Assembly (NCBI RefSeq): GCF_018390645.1
Contig: NZ_JAHBGC010000024.1
Coordinates: 1-35,380, forward strand
Direction: 5' to 3'
DNA from: Ancylobacter dichloromethanicus
Lineage (GTDB): Bacteria > Pseudomonadota > Alphaproteobacteria > Rhizobiales > Xanthobacteraceae
Length of the DNA: 35,380 nucleotides
Part shown: piece by piece, positions 23,192 through 31,595 of the stretch
Layout of the letters: the number at the start of each line of letters is the position of its first letter
Position numbering within the stretch: the first letter of the stretch is position 1
Program-made: the position numbers and the translations under genes
The notes under the pieces: model-generated
Told to the model about the DNA's origin: nothing
The model's database searches: none
Seen by the model: only the letters and a program-made list of their open reading frames with translations

Positions 23192-23980
23192 CGGCTTTTT
23201 CTTCAGCAGGACATAGGCAATGGAGGCGATGAGCGTCAGCGCCACGAAGATCACACCCACGACGTTGATCACCGGCGAGAGCCCGAAGCGCAGCCGCGAA
23301 GCGATCTCGGTGACGAGCGTCCACTCGCCGCCGATGGCGAACACGGTGGTGTTGTAGTTCTCGAACGATTGCAGGAACGCAACAACCGAGGCGGTGAAGC
23401 AGGTCGGTGCCAGAAAGGGCAGGGTGATACGCCGGAACATCAGCATGTGGCTGGCGCCGAGATCGAGCGCGGCTTCTTCCAGCGTGCGGTCCTGCCGCTG
23501 CAGCCGGGCGAGGAAGAGCAGCATGGCATAGGAGGCGATGAAGCTCGATTGGGCCATGACGGCGACGAACAGCCCGCCGGGCACGCCGAATTCGCGCCAG
23601 AAGATGAGGCTGGAGATGCCGAGGATGATGCCCGGCGTCAGTACCGGCGACACCAGCACGGAATAAAGCACCGTGCCGGAACGCTGGCCGAGGCGGGTGA
23701 GGATCAGCGCGCCGGAAAGTCCGGCGGGAATCGACACCGCGATCACCCCCAGCGCCACCAGCACCGAGTTCACCAGCCCCTGCAGCAGCCGCTGGTCATG
23801 GGCGAGGGCGACGAACCATTTCAGCGTGAAGCCCTGCCACTGGGTGACCGAGGGGTAGTCGAAGGAGTTGAACGCTGCCGCCGACATCACCGCCAGCGGC
23901 AGGAAGAGATAGAGCACGAACAGGCCGATATAGATGTTCAGCACCAGCCGCGCGCCGGCACTCTCGGTGGCGGTGCTCAT
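23183..23980 (-). CDS. Polyamine-type ABC transporter permease (PotC/PotI-like)
   Basis: A 265-residue inner-membrane permease with six predicted spans. The EAA loop that docks on the ATPase is E-E-A-A-L-D-L-G-A-S (168-177) followed by RRITLPFL. The start MSTATESAGARLVLN is at an ATG that overlaps the stop of the other permease by 4 bases (ATGA), so it is translationally coupled and is the last gene of the importer operon. It pairs with the PotB-like permease to form the membrane channel. The assignment as polyamine-type rests on the binding protein and gene order; spermidine, putrescine or a related amine cannot be separated. Its 3' end lies in a tandem duplication. Confidence 0.88.
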   Translation of the reverse strand: MSTATESAGARLVLNIYIGLFVLYLFLPLAVMSAAAFNSFDYPSVTQWQGFTLKWFVALAHDQRLLQGLVNSVLVALGVIAVSIPAGLSGALILTRLGQRSGTVLYSVLVSPVLTPGIILGISSLIFWREFGVPGGLFVAVMAQSSFIASYAMLLFLARLQRQDRTLEEAALDLGASHMLMFRRITLPFLAPTCFTASVVAFLQSFENYNTTVFAIGGEWTLVTEIASRLRFGLSPVINVVGVIFVALTLIASIAYVLLKKKPKT

Positions 23981-25014
23981 CTGGCGATGTCCCTCAGTCC
24001 GACGCCGAACAGGCGCATCATCAGGAGGATGAAGGCGGTGCAGACCACAAGCAGCGAGACCGCATAGGCCGAGCCCATGTTCCAGTTGTTGCTTTCGTAG
24101 AACTGCCGGTAGACGAGCTGGCTGAACCAGTCGCCACCCTGGCCGCGGGTCATGATCGCCGGCACCGAATAGGAACCGGCGGAGAGCATGAAGGTCATGA
24201 TGCAGCCCACCGCGATGCCGGGCTTGGCATGCGGGATGATGACGCGGCGATGGATGCGCAGCGTCGAGGCGCCGAGGTCGCGCGCCGCCTCGATCTGGTT
24301 GCGGTCCAGCGTTTCCAGCGTGTTCACCATCGGGAACACCATGAACAGAACATAGGTGTAGATCATCGCCAGGAAGACCGCGGAGGGGTTTTCCAGGAAC
24401 GGAATCCACTCCCTAGCGTCGAGATCGATGAAGCCCATCGAGGCCAGCACGCCGTTTATGACGCCGCGATAATCGAGGATCATCAGCCAGGCATAGACGC
24501 GCAGCAATTCGTTGATCGCATAGGGCACGATCAGCGCGACCATGAGGATGATCGCCTTGCGCGGCCCGCTGGCCAGCGCCACCACATAGGCGACGGGGTA
24601 GCACACGATGAGCGCCAGCGCCGTCACCAGCAGCGCGTAGAAGATGGTGCGCACGAAGATGTAGAAGTGCAGCCCGCTCATGCGGGTGAAGTTGGCGAGG
24701 CCGTAGGTCTTGGGCGGGTCCTTCTCCTGCGCTTCAAGCGTGGCGATCTCCGCCTGCTTCTCGGCGATGCTCTGGTCAAATGCCGCCTTCTTCGCCGGGT
24801 CGGTCTCGGTCGCGCGGTCGAGTTCGATCAGCGAGATGTCGTTGTAGAGCCGGTCGATGGTGAGCGAGACGTCGCCCTTGGCCTCGCGCCACCACAGCGA
24901 CTGCTCGACCATCGCGCCGAGCGGCACGAGGATCAGAATGAGAATCCACAGCACCGCGATGCCGGCGATGACGGAGGCGAGCGGCCTTCCATAGGCGCGG
25001 GCGAGGCTACCCAT
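23977..25014 (-). CDS. Polyamine-type ABC transporter permease (PotB/PotH-like)
   Basis: A 345-residue permease, longer than the usual 280-320. Span 1 (about 14-34) is followed by an 80-residue extracytoplasmic segment (about 36-116) with a charged, heptad-like stretch (AAFDQSIAEKQAEIATLEAQ) predicted to be a coiled coil. Five more spans follow, with the EAA loop at 242-263 (IEAARDLGASTLRIHRRVII). ATG at 25014 overlaps the ATPase gene by 8 bases. It forms the channel with the PotC-like permease. The coiled insert could contact the binding protein; similar inserts occur in some alphaproteobacterial members, so it may be a lineage trait. Confidence 0.88.
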   Translation of the reverse strand: MGSLARAYGRPLASVIAGIAVLWILILILVPLGAMVEQSLWWREAKGDVSLTIDRLYNDISLIELDRATETDPAKKAAFDQSIAEKQAEIATLEAQEKDPPKTYGLANFTRMSGLHFYIFVRTIFYALLVTALALIVCYPVAYVVALASGPRKAIILMVALIVPYAINELLRVYAWLMILDYRGVINGVLASMGFIDLDAREWIPFLENPSAVFLAMIYTYVLFMVFPMVNTLETLDRNQIEAARDLGASTLRIHRRVIIPHAKPGIAVGCIMTFMLSAGSYSVPAIMTRGQGGDWFSQLVYRQFYESNNWNMGSAYAVSLLVVCTAFILLMMRLFGVGLRDIAR

Positions 25015-26101
25015 GGGCCAATGTCCCCATCGGAAAGACGAGAGCGTCCTCGACGCCGAAGGAGAGGGTCAGCTCGTCCGGCAGCGCGCGCACCGAGGGA
25101 CCGTTCGGCACGGTGACGGTAAGGGTCTGGCCGGCGGCGGCGCATTGCAGATGAACCGAGGGGCCTTCGAGGTTGCGCGCGGCGAGGCGGACCGGCACCG
25201 CGTTCACGCCGCCGGTGCCGAGCACGATGCGCTCGGGCCGGATCATCAGCAGCGCCGGCTCGCCGAGCCGGATCGGACCCTTGACCCGTCCCTCGACGCG
25301 CCCGATCGGCGTGTCGAGCGCGGCGAGGGTGTCGGCGAGGCTCGTCACCGTGCCACGCAGCACGTTCTGCTCGCCGACGAAGGTTGCGACGAACGGCGTC
25401 GCCGGCTCGGCATAGAGCGTATCGGCGTCCGCGACCTGTTCGAGCTTGCCGCGGCTCATCACCGCGACGCGGTCGGACATGGCGAGCGCCTCGCCCTGGT
25501 CATGGGTGATGTAGATGAAAGTGATGCCTACCCGCTTCTGGATCGCGCGCAGTTCCGAGCGCATGTGCTGGCGCAGCTTCAGGTCGAGCGCGGACAGCGG
25601 CTCGTCGAGCAGCAGCACCGCCGGTTCGACGGCGAGCGCCCGGGCGATGGCGACGCGCTGGCGCTGGCCGCCGGAGAGGTCCGAAGGCCTCTTGTCGCCG
25701 AAGCCGCCAAGCGCGACGAGGTCGAGAAGTTCCTGCGCCCGCTTCAGGCGGTCGGCCTTGCGCATGCCCCGCGCCTCCAGGCCGAAGGCGACATTCTCCG
25801 CCACGCTCATCAGCGGGAACAGCGCGAGATTCTGGAAGATGAGGGCGGTGGGGCGCTCATTGGGGCCCTTGCCGGCCATGTCCTCGCCGCCGATCAGCAC
25901 GCGGCCCTCGCTCGGCTGGATGAAGCCGGAGATGGTGCGCAACAGCGTGGTCTTGCCGCAGCCGGAAGGGCCGAGAATGGAAAAGAACTCGCCGGCGTGG
26001 ATGGAAAGGTCGGTCGGCTGCACGGCGGTGGAATCGCCGAAGCGGATCGACACCTTGTCGAGACGCACGTCCTTGCCGCGCATGGGAGTTCCATCAGCCA
26101 T
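25007..26101 (-). CDS. Polyamine-type ABC transporter ATPase (PotA/PotG-like)
   Basis: A 364-residue ATPase: Walker A GPSGCGKT (44-51), Q-loop Q90, signature LSGGQ (142-146), Walker B LLLDEP (163-168) and switch H200. The C-terminal 120 residues form the TOBE regulatory domain of the CUT1/polyamine-importer type. It powers uptake at the inner-membrane face. The start is ATG at 26101 (MADGTPMRGKDV); ATG at 26083 is also possible, and both ribosome sites are weak. The gene follows the binding-protein gene after 122 bases that carry a strong hairpin, and overlaps the next permease gene. The frame is open further upstream but that part is not family-like. Confidence 0.9.
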   Translation of the reverse strand: MADGTPMRGKDVRLDKVSIRFGDSTAVQPTDLSIHAGEFFSILGPSGCGKTTLLRTISGFIQPSEGRVLIGGEDMAGKGPNERPTALIFQNLALFPLMSVAENVAFGLEARGMRKADRLKRAQELLDLVALGGFGDKRPSDLSGGQRQRVAIARALAVEPAVLLLDEPLSALDLKLRQHMRSELRAIQKRVGITFIYITHDQGEALAMSDRVAVMSRGKLEQVADADTLYAEPATPFVATFVGEQNVLRGTVTSLADTLAALDTPIGRVEGRVKGPIRLGEPALLMIRPERIVLGTGGVNAVPVRLAARNLEGPSVHLQCAAAGQTLTVTVPNGPSVRALPDELTLSFGVEDALVFPMGTLAHG

Positions 26102-26170
26102 GATGTGATACGTCCTCGCCGGTGGAATCCCGGCCGTCCCCGTCCTCGGGGCCATCCACGAGAGCGGCGG

Positions 26171-26198
26171 GCATCCCCGGGGACGGGCCCGGGGATGC
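26171..26198 (-). terminator. Intra-operon hairpin after the binding-protein gene
   Basis: A perfect 11-bp inverted repeat (gcatccccggg at 26171-26181 and cccggggatgc at 26188-26198) with a 6-base loop, 26 bases after the binding-protein stop. No U-tract follows. Such hairpins commonly protect the upstream mRNA and reduce read-through, so that binding protein outnumbers transporter; that function is inferred. Confidence 0.65.
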
Positions 26199-26223
26199 GA
26201 TCTGTCGGAAAGGCCTGGTTGGT

Positions 26224-27351
26224 TCAGCTGTTGGTGAGCTTCTCGACATATTCGCCGCGCAGCGTGGCGTAGAAGTCGGTCTGCATCGGCCACCAGAACA
26301 GATTGTCGATGGTGCCGGCCGGATAGGCCGCATCGAAGGCAGCGCGGGCTTCCTCCGAGAGATACTGCTGGGCACCGGCGGCGCAGCTATTGTAGCCGGT
26401 AGTGTTGGCGAAGCGGGCACCGACTTCCGGCTGGTAGATGAAATTGGCGAAGGCATAGGCCTGCTCGACATTCTCGGCCCCGGCGGGGATGCCGAGCGTG
26501 TCGGTCCAGGCGAGGCCGCCTTCCTTCGGCATGCCGTAGCTCCACTTCTTGTCGGTGTTGCGGTGGAGCAGAATGCCGGTGGTGTCCCAGGTCTGGCCGA
26601 TGGTGCAGCCGGCGTCGGTGAACGCCGCCGTCGCTTCGGTGGCGTTGTTCCAGTAGGCGCCGATATTGCCCTTGTGGGCCAGGATGTACTTCAGCACGCC
26701 CTCGAACACGCGGCGGGACTCGGCCTCGGACTTGTAGAGGTCAAGGCCGCGATCCGATTTCAGCTCGCCGGTGGCGTCGAGATAGAGCGCGACGCCGTTG
26801 AACACCGACTTCTGGCGGATGGCGGTCTGCTTGGGGTGATCGGCGAGCCACATGTCGCCATAGGAAATCTCGCCGGACTTCTTGCCGGGGAACTTGGTCG
26901 AATCCCAGGTGACGCCCTCGGTACCCCAGTCGAACGGCACGAGGTAGCGCTTGCCGCGATAGGCGGCGCCGAGCGTGAGCGAGTTGCGGTAGATCGAGGG
27001 GATGATCAGCGCGCTCTTGAACTTGGCTTCGTCGATCGGCTGGAGCAGGTTGTCCTTGTAGTAGTTCGGGCCGGTGTCGACGGAGGGGAAGATGATGTCG
27101 AAGCCCTTGCCGCCGGCGGCGCGCAGCTTGTTCTCGCACTCTTCGTTGGAGCCGTAGGTCGACAGGTTCACCTTCACGCCGGTCGAATTGGTGAAATCCG
27201 CCAGCAGGGTGTTCTTGTCGAAATAGTCGCCCCAGGCATAGACATTGAGCGAGCCGGAGGTGGCGAGCGCGTCATGGGCGCGCAACACGGCCGGCGCGGC
27301 GAGCACGAAGGCGCCCGCCTTCATCAGGTCACGACGAGAAAAGCGGGTCAT
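26224..27351 (-). CDS. Polyamine-type ABC transporter periplasmic binding protein (PotD/PotF-like)
   Basis: A 375-residue solute-binding protein with a Tat signal (S5-R6-R7-D-L-M-K and a hydrophobic stretch, cut near ALA-TSG at about 31). The mature part opens LNVYAWGDYFDKNTLLADF, the typical PotD/PotF start with the W-G/S-D/E-Y motif, and has the family's ligand-region elements YGSNEECENKL, FDIIFPS and AFANFIYQPEV. It captures the substrate in the periplasm and delivers it to the permeases encoded downstream. It is the first gene of the four-gene operon (binding protein, ATPase, permease, permease; the potFGHI order). The exact ligand, probably a polyamine or similar amine, is not certain. 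Confidence 0.9.
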   Translation of the reverse strand: MTRFSRRDLMKAGAFVLAAPAVLRAHDALATSGSLNVYAWGDYFDKNTLLADFTNSTGVKVNLSTYGSNEECENKLRAAGGKGFDIIFPSVDTGPNYYKDNLLQPIDEAKFKSALIIPSIYRNSLTLGAAYRGKRYLVPFDWGTEGVTWDSTKFPGKKSGEISYGDMWLADHPKQTAIRQKSVFNGVALYLDATGELKSDRGLDLYKSEAESRRVFEGVLKYILAHKGNIGAYWNNATEATAAFTDAGCTIGQTWDTTGILLHRNTDKKWSYGMPKEGGLAWTDTLGIPAGAENVEQAYAFANFIYQPEVGARFANTTGYNSCAAGAQQYLSEEARAAFDAAYPAGTIDNLFWWPMQTDFYATLRGEYVEKLTNS

Positions 27352-27790
27352 CTGTACCTCCCATTGCCCACGGAGGGCGAAACGGCGTCCGCTCTAGTTC
27401 GGGGCGATGAATGAACGATGACACGGGGCGACCGCGCGAGAAAGTCGGTGTCGCGCTGGAGCAGCTGCAATGTCGCATTCGTTCAGAATGCCGGGTGCGA
27501 TACATCGTCGGCGCGGGAGGAGCGCCCCTGCGGTGGGGGTGCGACAATCTGTCATTCCCGAGAGGCTGGCTTTGGTGCGCGGCTGCCTTACCTTCTGCAC
27601 ACCCGTTGATCCGGGCCCCTCTGACGCGAGCCGCCGGCGTTCGCGTGATGTCGGATCGCTTTCCGACGTCGCGCCGGCAGGATTGTGTCGATCATGACCT
27701 TGATACCCATCCCGCATGCATCCGGAATAGGCTCTCGCGCATTGTCATGCCGCGAACGGCTTGTCGTATCGATCTCTGGGGAGTGATCCG
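27352..27790. other. 440-bp divergent spacer
   Basis: The spacer separates the importer operon (-) from the terC-like gene (+) and should hold both promoters. I saw no clear -35/-10 pair. A segment at about 27550-27620 (tgtcattcccgagaggctgg and following) resembles the dispersed repeats often found in this order, but I cannot pair its arms. No Mn-sensing yybP-ykoY motif was found before the terC-like gene, and no ORF here looks real. Confidence 0.45.
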
Positions 27791-28528
27791 GTGGACTATT
27801 TGATGGAACTTGCCGCCAGCCCGGCGGCCTGGGCGGCGCTCGTCACGCTCGTGGCGATGGAAGTCGTGCTCGGCATCGACAACCTTCTGTTCATCTCGAT
27901 CCTGACCAATAAGCTGCCCGAGGACATCCGGCCGCGCGCCCGGCGCATCGGCATCGGGCTGGCGCTGATCATGCGCCTCGGCCTGCTCAGCACCATCGCC
28001 ATCATCGTCACCCTGGTGGAGCCGGTGTTCTCGGTGTTCGGCCACCCGTTCTCGTGGCGCGACATTATCCTGATCGCCGGCGGCCTGTTCCTGGTGTGGA
28101 AGGCGACCAAGGAAATCCACCACAGCATGGCGCCGCATGACGAGCAGGAGGCGTCGCTGGGTGGCACGCTGCAGGTAAGCTTCAGCGCTGCCATCGTGCA
28201 GATCCTCATCCTCGACCTGGTGTTCTCGGTCGACAGCATCATCACCGCCGTCGGTATGACCGAGCACATCCCGATCATGGTGATCGCGGTCGTGTTCGCG
28301 GTGCTGACCATGCTGTTCGCGGCGGGTCCGCTGGCGAACTTCATCAACCGCAACCCGACCATCGTGATGCTGGCACTGGGCTTCCTGCTGCTGATCGGCA
28401 CCACGCTGATCGCCGAGGGCTTCGGCGCGCATGTGTCGAAGGGCTACATCTACACCGCGATGGCCTTCTCGGCGGCGGTCGAGGGCCTGAACATGCTCCA
28501 GCGCAAGCGCCGGACGGCACCGCACTGA
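27791..28528 (+). CDS. TerC family integral membrane protein
   Basis: A 245-residue membrane protein with about seven spans. It carries the TerC signatures E-V-V-L-G-I-D-N ([15 protein letters not shown], about 20-34) and the second acidic motif [17 protein letters not shown]. The two acidic motifs in membrane helices are thought to bind metal ions. TerC proteins (such as Alx and YceF-like) export Mn2+ or help metal loading of secreted enzymes. The start is GTG at 27791 ([10 protein letters not shown]), with GGGGAG 7 bases upstream; this is the family N-terminus. The frame extends 10 codons further, which is less likely. It is transcribed before the molybdoenzyme gene, with 90 bases between. 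Confidence 0.87.
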   Translation: MDYLMELAASPAAWAALVTLVAMEVVLGIDNLLFISILTNKLPEDIRPRARRIGIGLALIMRLGLLSTIAIIVTLVEPVFSVFGHPFSWRDIILIAGGLFLVWKATKEIHHSMAPHDEQEASLGGTLQVSFSAAIVQILILDLVFSVDSIITAVGMTEHIPIMVIAVVFAVLTMLFAAGPLANFINRNPTIVMLALGFLLLIGTTLIAEGFGAHVSKGYIYTAMAFSAAVEGLNMLQRKRRTAPH

Positions 28529-28586
28529 CCGGATCGACCGGCGGCGTGGGGAAGTGAAACCTCGCGCCGCCGGACGATGCTATGAT

Positions 28587-28614
28587 CCGGGCTCCCTCTC
28601 TCGAAGGAGCCCGG
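28587..28614 (+). promoter_or_regulatory. Hairpin covering the ribosome site of the molybdoenzyme gene
   Basis: A 9-bp inverted repeat (ccgggctcc at 28587-28595, ggagcccgg at 28606-28614) with a 10-base loop. The Shine-Dalgarno AAGGAG (28604-28609) lies in the 3' arm, 4 bases before the ATG side. TATGAT, a good -10, lies just upstream at 28581-28586, so a transcript starting there would lack part of the stem. Confidence 0.45.
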
Positions 28615-28618
28615 CCTC

Positions 28619-29317
28619 ATGGCGGACACACGCGACCCGCATGCCCCTGTCAACGGTGAGGCTGATCCGCCCGCCGACAGCAAGCTCACCCGCACCAAGC
28701 GGGCGTGGGCGCGGGAGGGCAAATTCCTCACCGGCAAGATCACCCGCCCGGAAGAAGACCGCCTGCCGCCCGGGCAGCATCTGGTGCGCGACTGGCCGGT
28801 GCTCGACCTCGGCATGCAGCCCCGCATCCCGCTCGACCGCTGGCGGCTCGACGTAGCGGGCGAGGTGGACCATCCGGTCTCCTGGGACTGGGCCACGTTC
28901 AGTGGCCAGAAGCAGACGCGCGAAACCACCGACATCCACTGCGTAACTACCTGGTCGCGCTACGATAATCGCTGGGAGGGGCTCGCCACGCGGGACCTGC
29001 TCGATCTGGTGATGCCGCGGGAAAGAGCGCGATTCGTGCTCCTTCATTCCTATGATGGGTACGTCACCAATCTGGCCCTGGAGGACTTCGCCGCGGAGGA
29101 TGCGCTCATCGTCCACAGTTGGGAGGACAAGCCGCTGACCGTCGAGCATGGCGGCCCGGTACGGCTGGTCGTGCCGCATCTGTATTTCTGGAAGAGCGCG
29201 AAGTGGCTGAAGAAGATCGAGTTCGTGACCAACGACAAGCGCGGCTTCTGGGAGGAGAACGGCTATCACAACCACGCCGACCCGTGGAAGGAGGAGCGCT
29301 ATTCGGATGAGGAGTGA
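28619..29317 (+). CDS. Sulfite-oxidase-like molybdopterin oxidoreductase
   Basis: A 232-residue cytoplasmic member of the sulfite-oxidase fold (Oxidoreductase molybdopterin-binding domain). The molybdenum ligand is C108 in D-I-H-C-V-T-T-W-S, and YDGYVTNLALED, EHGGPVRLVVPHLYFWKSAKWLK and the closing GYHNHADPW are further family markers. There is no signal peptide, no heme domain and no C-terminal dimerisation domain, so it is like the soluble bacterial sulfite-oxidase-like proteins rather than true sulfite oxidase or exported MsrP. The substrate is unknown. The start ATG has AAGGAG upstream, within a hairpin. Confidence 0.87.
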   Translation: MADTRDPHAPVNGEADPPADSKLTRTKRAWAREGKFLTGKITRPEEDRLPPGQHLVRDWPVLDLGMQPRIPLDRWRLDVAGEVDHPVSWDWATFSGQKQTRETTDIHCVTTWSRYDNRWEGLATRDLLDLVMPRERARFVLLHSYDGYVTNLALEDFAAEDALIVHSWEDKPLTVEHGGPVRLVVPHLYFWKSAKWLKKIEFVTNDKRGFWEENGYHNHADPWKEERYSDEE

Positions 29318-29413
29318 GGCCCGCGCCGGGCGTTGCCCTTGTTGTGCGGCAAGGGCCGCGTCACTGCGAGCGCTGCTGCTTTCCCAAGCTGCCGAATGCA
29401 GCAGCCTGGGGCG

Positions 29414-29489
<76 letters not shown>

Positions 29490-29933
29490 GAAGAGCTTAG
29501 ATTCTCAAGGCGCGACGGTATCTTCATCTATACTTGGCACGGCGCAGACCGATGGGGCTGTGCCGCGCTTTGTGCCAACCCCTATCGGGCACAGGCTGGC
29601 GCTTATTCGCCCAAGGCAGCGCGCTGGTCAAGCCGCCCCGCTCTCGGGCCAGCGGTTCGGGCGCGGCCCGCGTAGCGCGAAAGGCGCCGCCGCAATTGGG
29701 GTTCCCCGGCCGAGAACACGGCGAGGGGCCCCGCGGTTCTACTCGCTTGCAGGATGCCGGACCGGGGCTCCGCCTCCCGTTGCGGGAGATTCACGTCAAA
29801 CCGAGCAAAATACGGCATTGCGCCCGGGCCTGCCTTCTGCGAGACGAATCTGCGGGGATTTCATTCTGACGATGCGTGCGGAGCCCCTCCCGGTGGTATC
29901 ATCGGAGAGCACGCCATTTGGGAGGCTGGAGAC
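29490..29933. other. 440-bp spacer before the cysteine-repeat protein
   Basis: GC-rich sequence without a credible gene. TATCAT at 29897-29902 could be a -10 for the downstream operon, but no -35 is seen at the right distance. The promoter of tRNA-Thr should also lie here, as that gene reads leftward from 29489; the AT-richer bases at 29510-29540 (ttcatctatacttggcacg) are the best place for it. Confidence 0.4.
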
Positions 29934-30356
29934 ATGAAGCGATTTTGGGTCGGACTGGCGGCGCTGCTGCTGGCCGGCATGGCCGGCAGCGCGTCGGCAC
30001 AGACGATGAGCTATGCCGAGGCCGGGGCGCTGATCGCCAAGACCTGCGGTCCCTCCATCGAGAAGTTCTGCGGCAAGGACAATCTCGGCACCGGCGCGAT
30101 CCGCGACTGCCTGATGGCGCATCAGGACCAGGTGCCGCAGCAGTGCTTCGACGAATATGCCGCCGCGCGGGCCTCGATCACCAAGCGGATCGCCGCGCAG
30201 GGCGACGCTTACAAGACCTGCAACGCGAGCATCCGCGAAGCTTGCGCCGGCGTGCAGCCGGGTGACGCCAACATCCTCACCTGCCTTCAGACCGCCAGCA
30301 AGATCGTGCGACCCGCCTGCAAGCAGGTCCTGATCGACGCCGGCTGGTGGCAGTGA
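29934..30356 (+). CDS. Secreted protein with two identical-spacing cysteine repeats
   Basis: A 140-residue protein with a signal peptide (hydrophobic 6-20, cut after ASA at about 22). The mature part holds eight cysteines, at 38, 46, 59, 71 and at 96, 104, 117, 129: two repeats of C-x7-C-x12-C-x11-C with exactly the same spacing. This is the pattern of the cysteine-rich repeat (Golgi GLG1 type, PF00839), which also occurs in bacterial exported proteins. All cysteines can pair within a repeat, so a disulfide-stabilised periplasmic helical protein is expected. The function is unknown. ATG at 29934 has GGGAGG about 8 bases upstream. The gene is 34 bases before an OmpA-domain gene with which it probably forms an operon. 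Confidence 0.82.
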   Translation: MKRFWVGLAALLLAGMAGSASAQTMSYAEAGALIAKTCGPSIEKFCGKDNLGTGAIRDCLMAHQDQVPQQCFDEYAAARASITKRIAAQGDAYKTCNASIREACAGVQPGDANILTCLQTASKIVRPACKQVLIDAGWWQ

Positions 30357-30390
30357 CGAAACGGCGCAACGCCAGGGAAAGAGACAGATC

Positions 30391-31020
30391 ATGACCCGTA
30401 TCACCCGTTTCGTCGGGGGATTAGCCCTCGCCGCCGTGCTCGCCGCGCCGCTCGCCGGCTCCGCGAACGCGCAGTCGTCGGACAGCGATTCCCAGATCAT
30501 GCAGGGCCTCTCGCAGGCCACCATGTTCGACCCGTCGCTCACCGCCCAGGTGCTGCGCCAGATGGCGCAGGACGCCGTCGCCAAGAACGCGCCGCTGACG
30601 CTGGACAAGTCCGAGATCGCCAAGCGGCTGGACACGCTCGCGCAGATCACCGTGCAGATCCAGTTCGCGCTCGGCTCGGACATCATCCGCCCGGAATCCT
30701 ACCGGACCCTCGGCGCCATCGCTGACGCGATGCACCACCCGATCCTGTGGAACTACAAGTTCATCGTGGTCGGCAACACCGACACGACCGGCACCCGCGC
30801 CTTCAACCTGAAGCTCAGCCAGGAGCGCGCCAACGCCATCGTTCAGGCCCTGGTGACGGTGTTCGGCATTTCGCCGGACCGGCTGGAGGCCGTCGGCCTT
30901 GGCCAGGAGGCGCTGCAGGTGCCGTCCAAGCCGCAGGACCCGATCAACCGCCGGGTGCAGATCTTCACCATCGGCACCCTCGGCCCGATGGGCAAGCCGG
31001 TCCCGACCGGCGCGCCCTGA
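30391..31020 (+). CDS. Secreted OmpA-family domain protein
   Basis: A 209-residue protein with a signal peptide (cut after ANA at about 27), a 55-residue helical spacer, and a C-terminal OmpA-like domain (about 86-195). The domain starts ITVQIQFALGSDIIRPESYRTL and has the peptidoglycan-binding elements NTDTTGTRAFNLKLSQERANAI (D131 and R146) and INRRVQIF. It should bind diaminopimelate of peptidoglycan in the periplasm. There is no barrel and no lipobox, so it is soluble or held by a partner. It follows the cysteine-repeat gene by 34 bases and is followed by a strong terminator. Confidence 0.87.
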   Translation: MTRITRFVGGLALAAVLAAPLAGSANAQSSDSDSQIMQGLSQATMFDPSLTAQVLRQMAQDAVAKNAPLTLDKSEIAKRLDTLAQITVQIQFALGSDIIRPESYRTLGAIADAMHHPILWNYKFIVVGNTDTTGTRAFNLKLSQERANAIVQALVTVFGISPDRLEAVGLGQEALQVPSKPQDPINRRVQIFTIGTLGPMGKPVPTGAP

Positions 31021-31050
31021 GCGGGACGCATCGGCTCTCCTGTGATAGGA

Positions 31051-31096
31051 AGCCGGCCGGCGCCGAATGGACCCAGTGTCCCGGCGCCGGCCGGCT
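31051..31096 (+). terminator. Rho-independent terminator after the OmpA-domain gene
   Basis: A perfect 15-bp inverted repeat (agccggccggcgccg at 31051-31065, complement at 31082-31096) with a 16-base loop, followed by tttt-g-cttttgg on the + strand. It ends the two-gene secreted-protein operon. Confidence 0.85.
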
Positions 31097-31140
31097 TTTG
31101 CTTTTGGCCTCCCCTTCCGTCGAATTCAGAGTGTCAGCAG

Positions 31141-31482
31141 ATGAGCATCAAGAGAATTGAAGTTGGCCCGCGCATGAGCCAGGCCGTGATCCATGGATCG
31201 GTCGCGTATCTCGCTGGCCAGGTCGCCAAGGGCGACGGCGTGGCCGCGCAGACCGAGGGCGTGCTGGCCCAGATCGACGCGCTGCTGGCGCAGGCCGGCA
31301 CCGACAAGACCAAGCTGCTGACCGCCACCATCTATCTCGCCGACATCGCGACCTTCGCCGAGATGAACGCGGTGTGGGACCAGTGGGTCCCGGCCGGCAA
31401 CACGCCGGCGCGCGCCACCGTCGAGGCCGCACTCGCGACGCCGGAATACAAGGTGGAGATCGTCGTCCAGGCGGCGATCTGA
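31141..31482 (+). CDS. RidA family protein (enamine/imine deaminase)
   Basis: A 113-residue member of the RidA/YjgF/UK114 family, which hydrolyses reactive enamines and imines such as 2-aminoacrylate made by PLP enzymes; it works as a cytoplasmic trimer. The key elements are N-T-P-A-R91-A-T-V-E (the arginine that holds the carboxylate in active RidA) and the final strand PEYKVEIVVQA. At 113 residues it lacks some N-terminal residues of archetypal RidA and belongs to the short subgroup. ATG at 31141 is chosen by the family N-terminus; its ribosome site is weak. It is flanked by terminators and is a one-gene unit. Confidence 0.9.
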   Translation: MSIKRIEVGPRMSQAVIHGSVAYLAGQVAKGDGVAAQTEGVLAQIDALLAQAGTDKTKLLTATIYLADIATFAEMNAVWDQWVPAGNTPARATVEAALATPEYKVEIVVQAAI

Positions 31483-31522
31483 GGTCGAAGAGGCCGCCCC
31501 GCCCATCGGCGCGCGCAAAAAA

Positions 31523-31550
31523 AAAGGCCCCGTCCTGCGACGGGGCCTTT
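31523..31550. terminator. Bidirectional terminator between ridA-like and MFS genes
   Basis: A perfect 12-bp stem (aaaggccccgtc at 31523-31534, gacggggccttt at 31539-31550) with a CTGC loop. On the + strand it is preceded by an A-run (31517-31525), which becomes a U-run for leftward transcripts. It thus ends the leftward transporter gene and probably the rightward ridA-like gene. Confidence 0.9.
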
Positions 31551-31559
31551 CCTTTGGAA

Positions 31560-31584
31560 GGCTCCGCCCGCGTGGGGCGGAGCC
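31560..31584 (-). terminator. Second hairpin at the 3' end of the transporter gene
   Basis: A 10-bp stem (ggctccgccc at 31560-31569 and gggcggagcc at 31575-31584) with a 5-base loop, 11 bases after the transporter stop. It backs up the main terminator. Confidence 0.55.
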
Positions 31585-31595
31585 GAGGCGTGGAT

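Noticed and set aside
27600..27790. A yybP-ykoY Mn2+ riboswitch before the terC-like gene
   Set aside because: The GGGGAGT seen at the end is the ribosome site. The paired stem and other conserved bases of the motif are missing.
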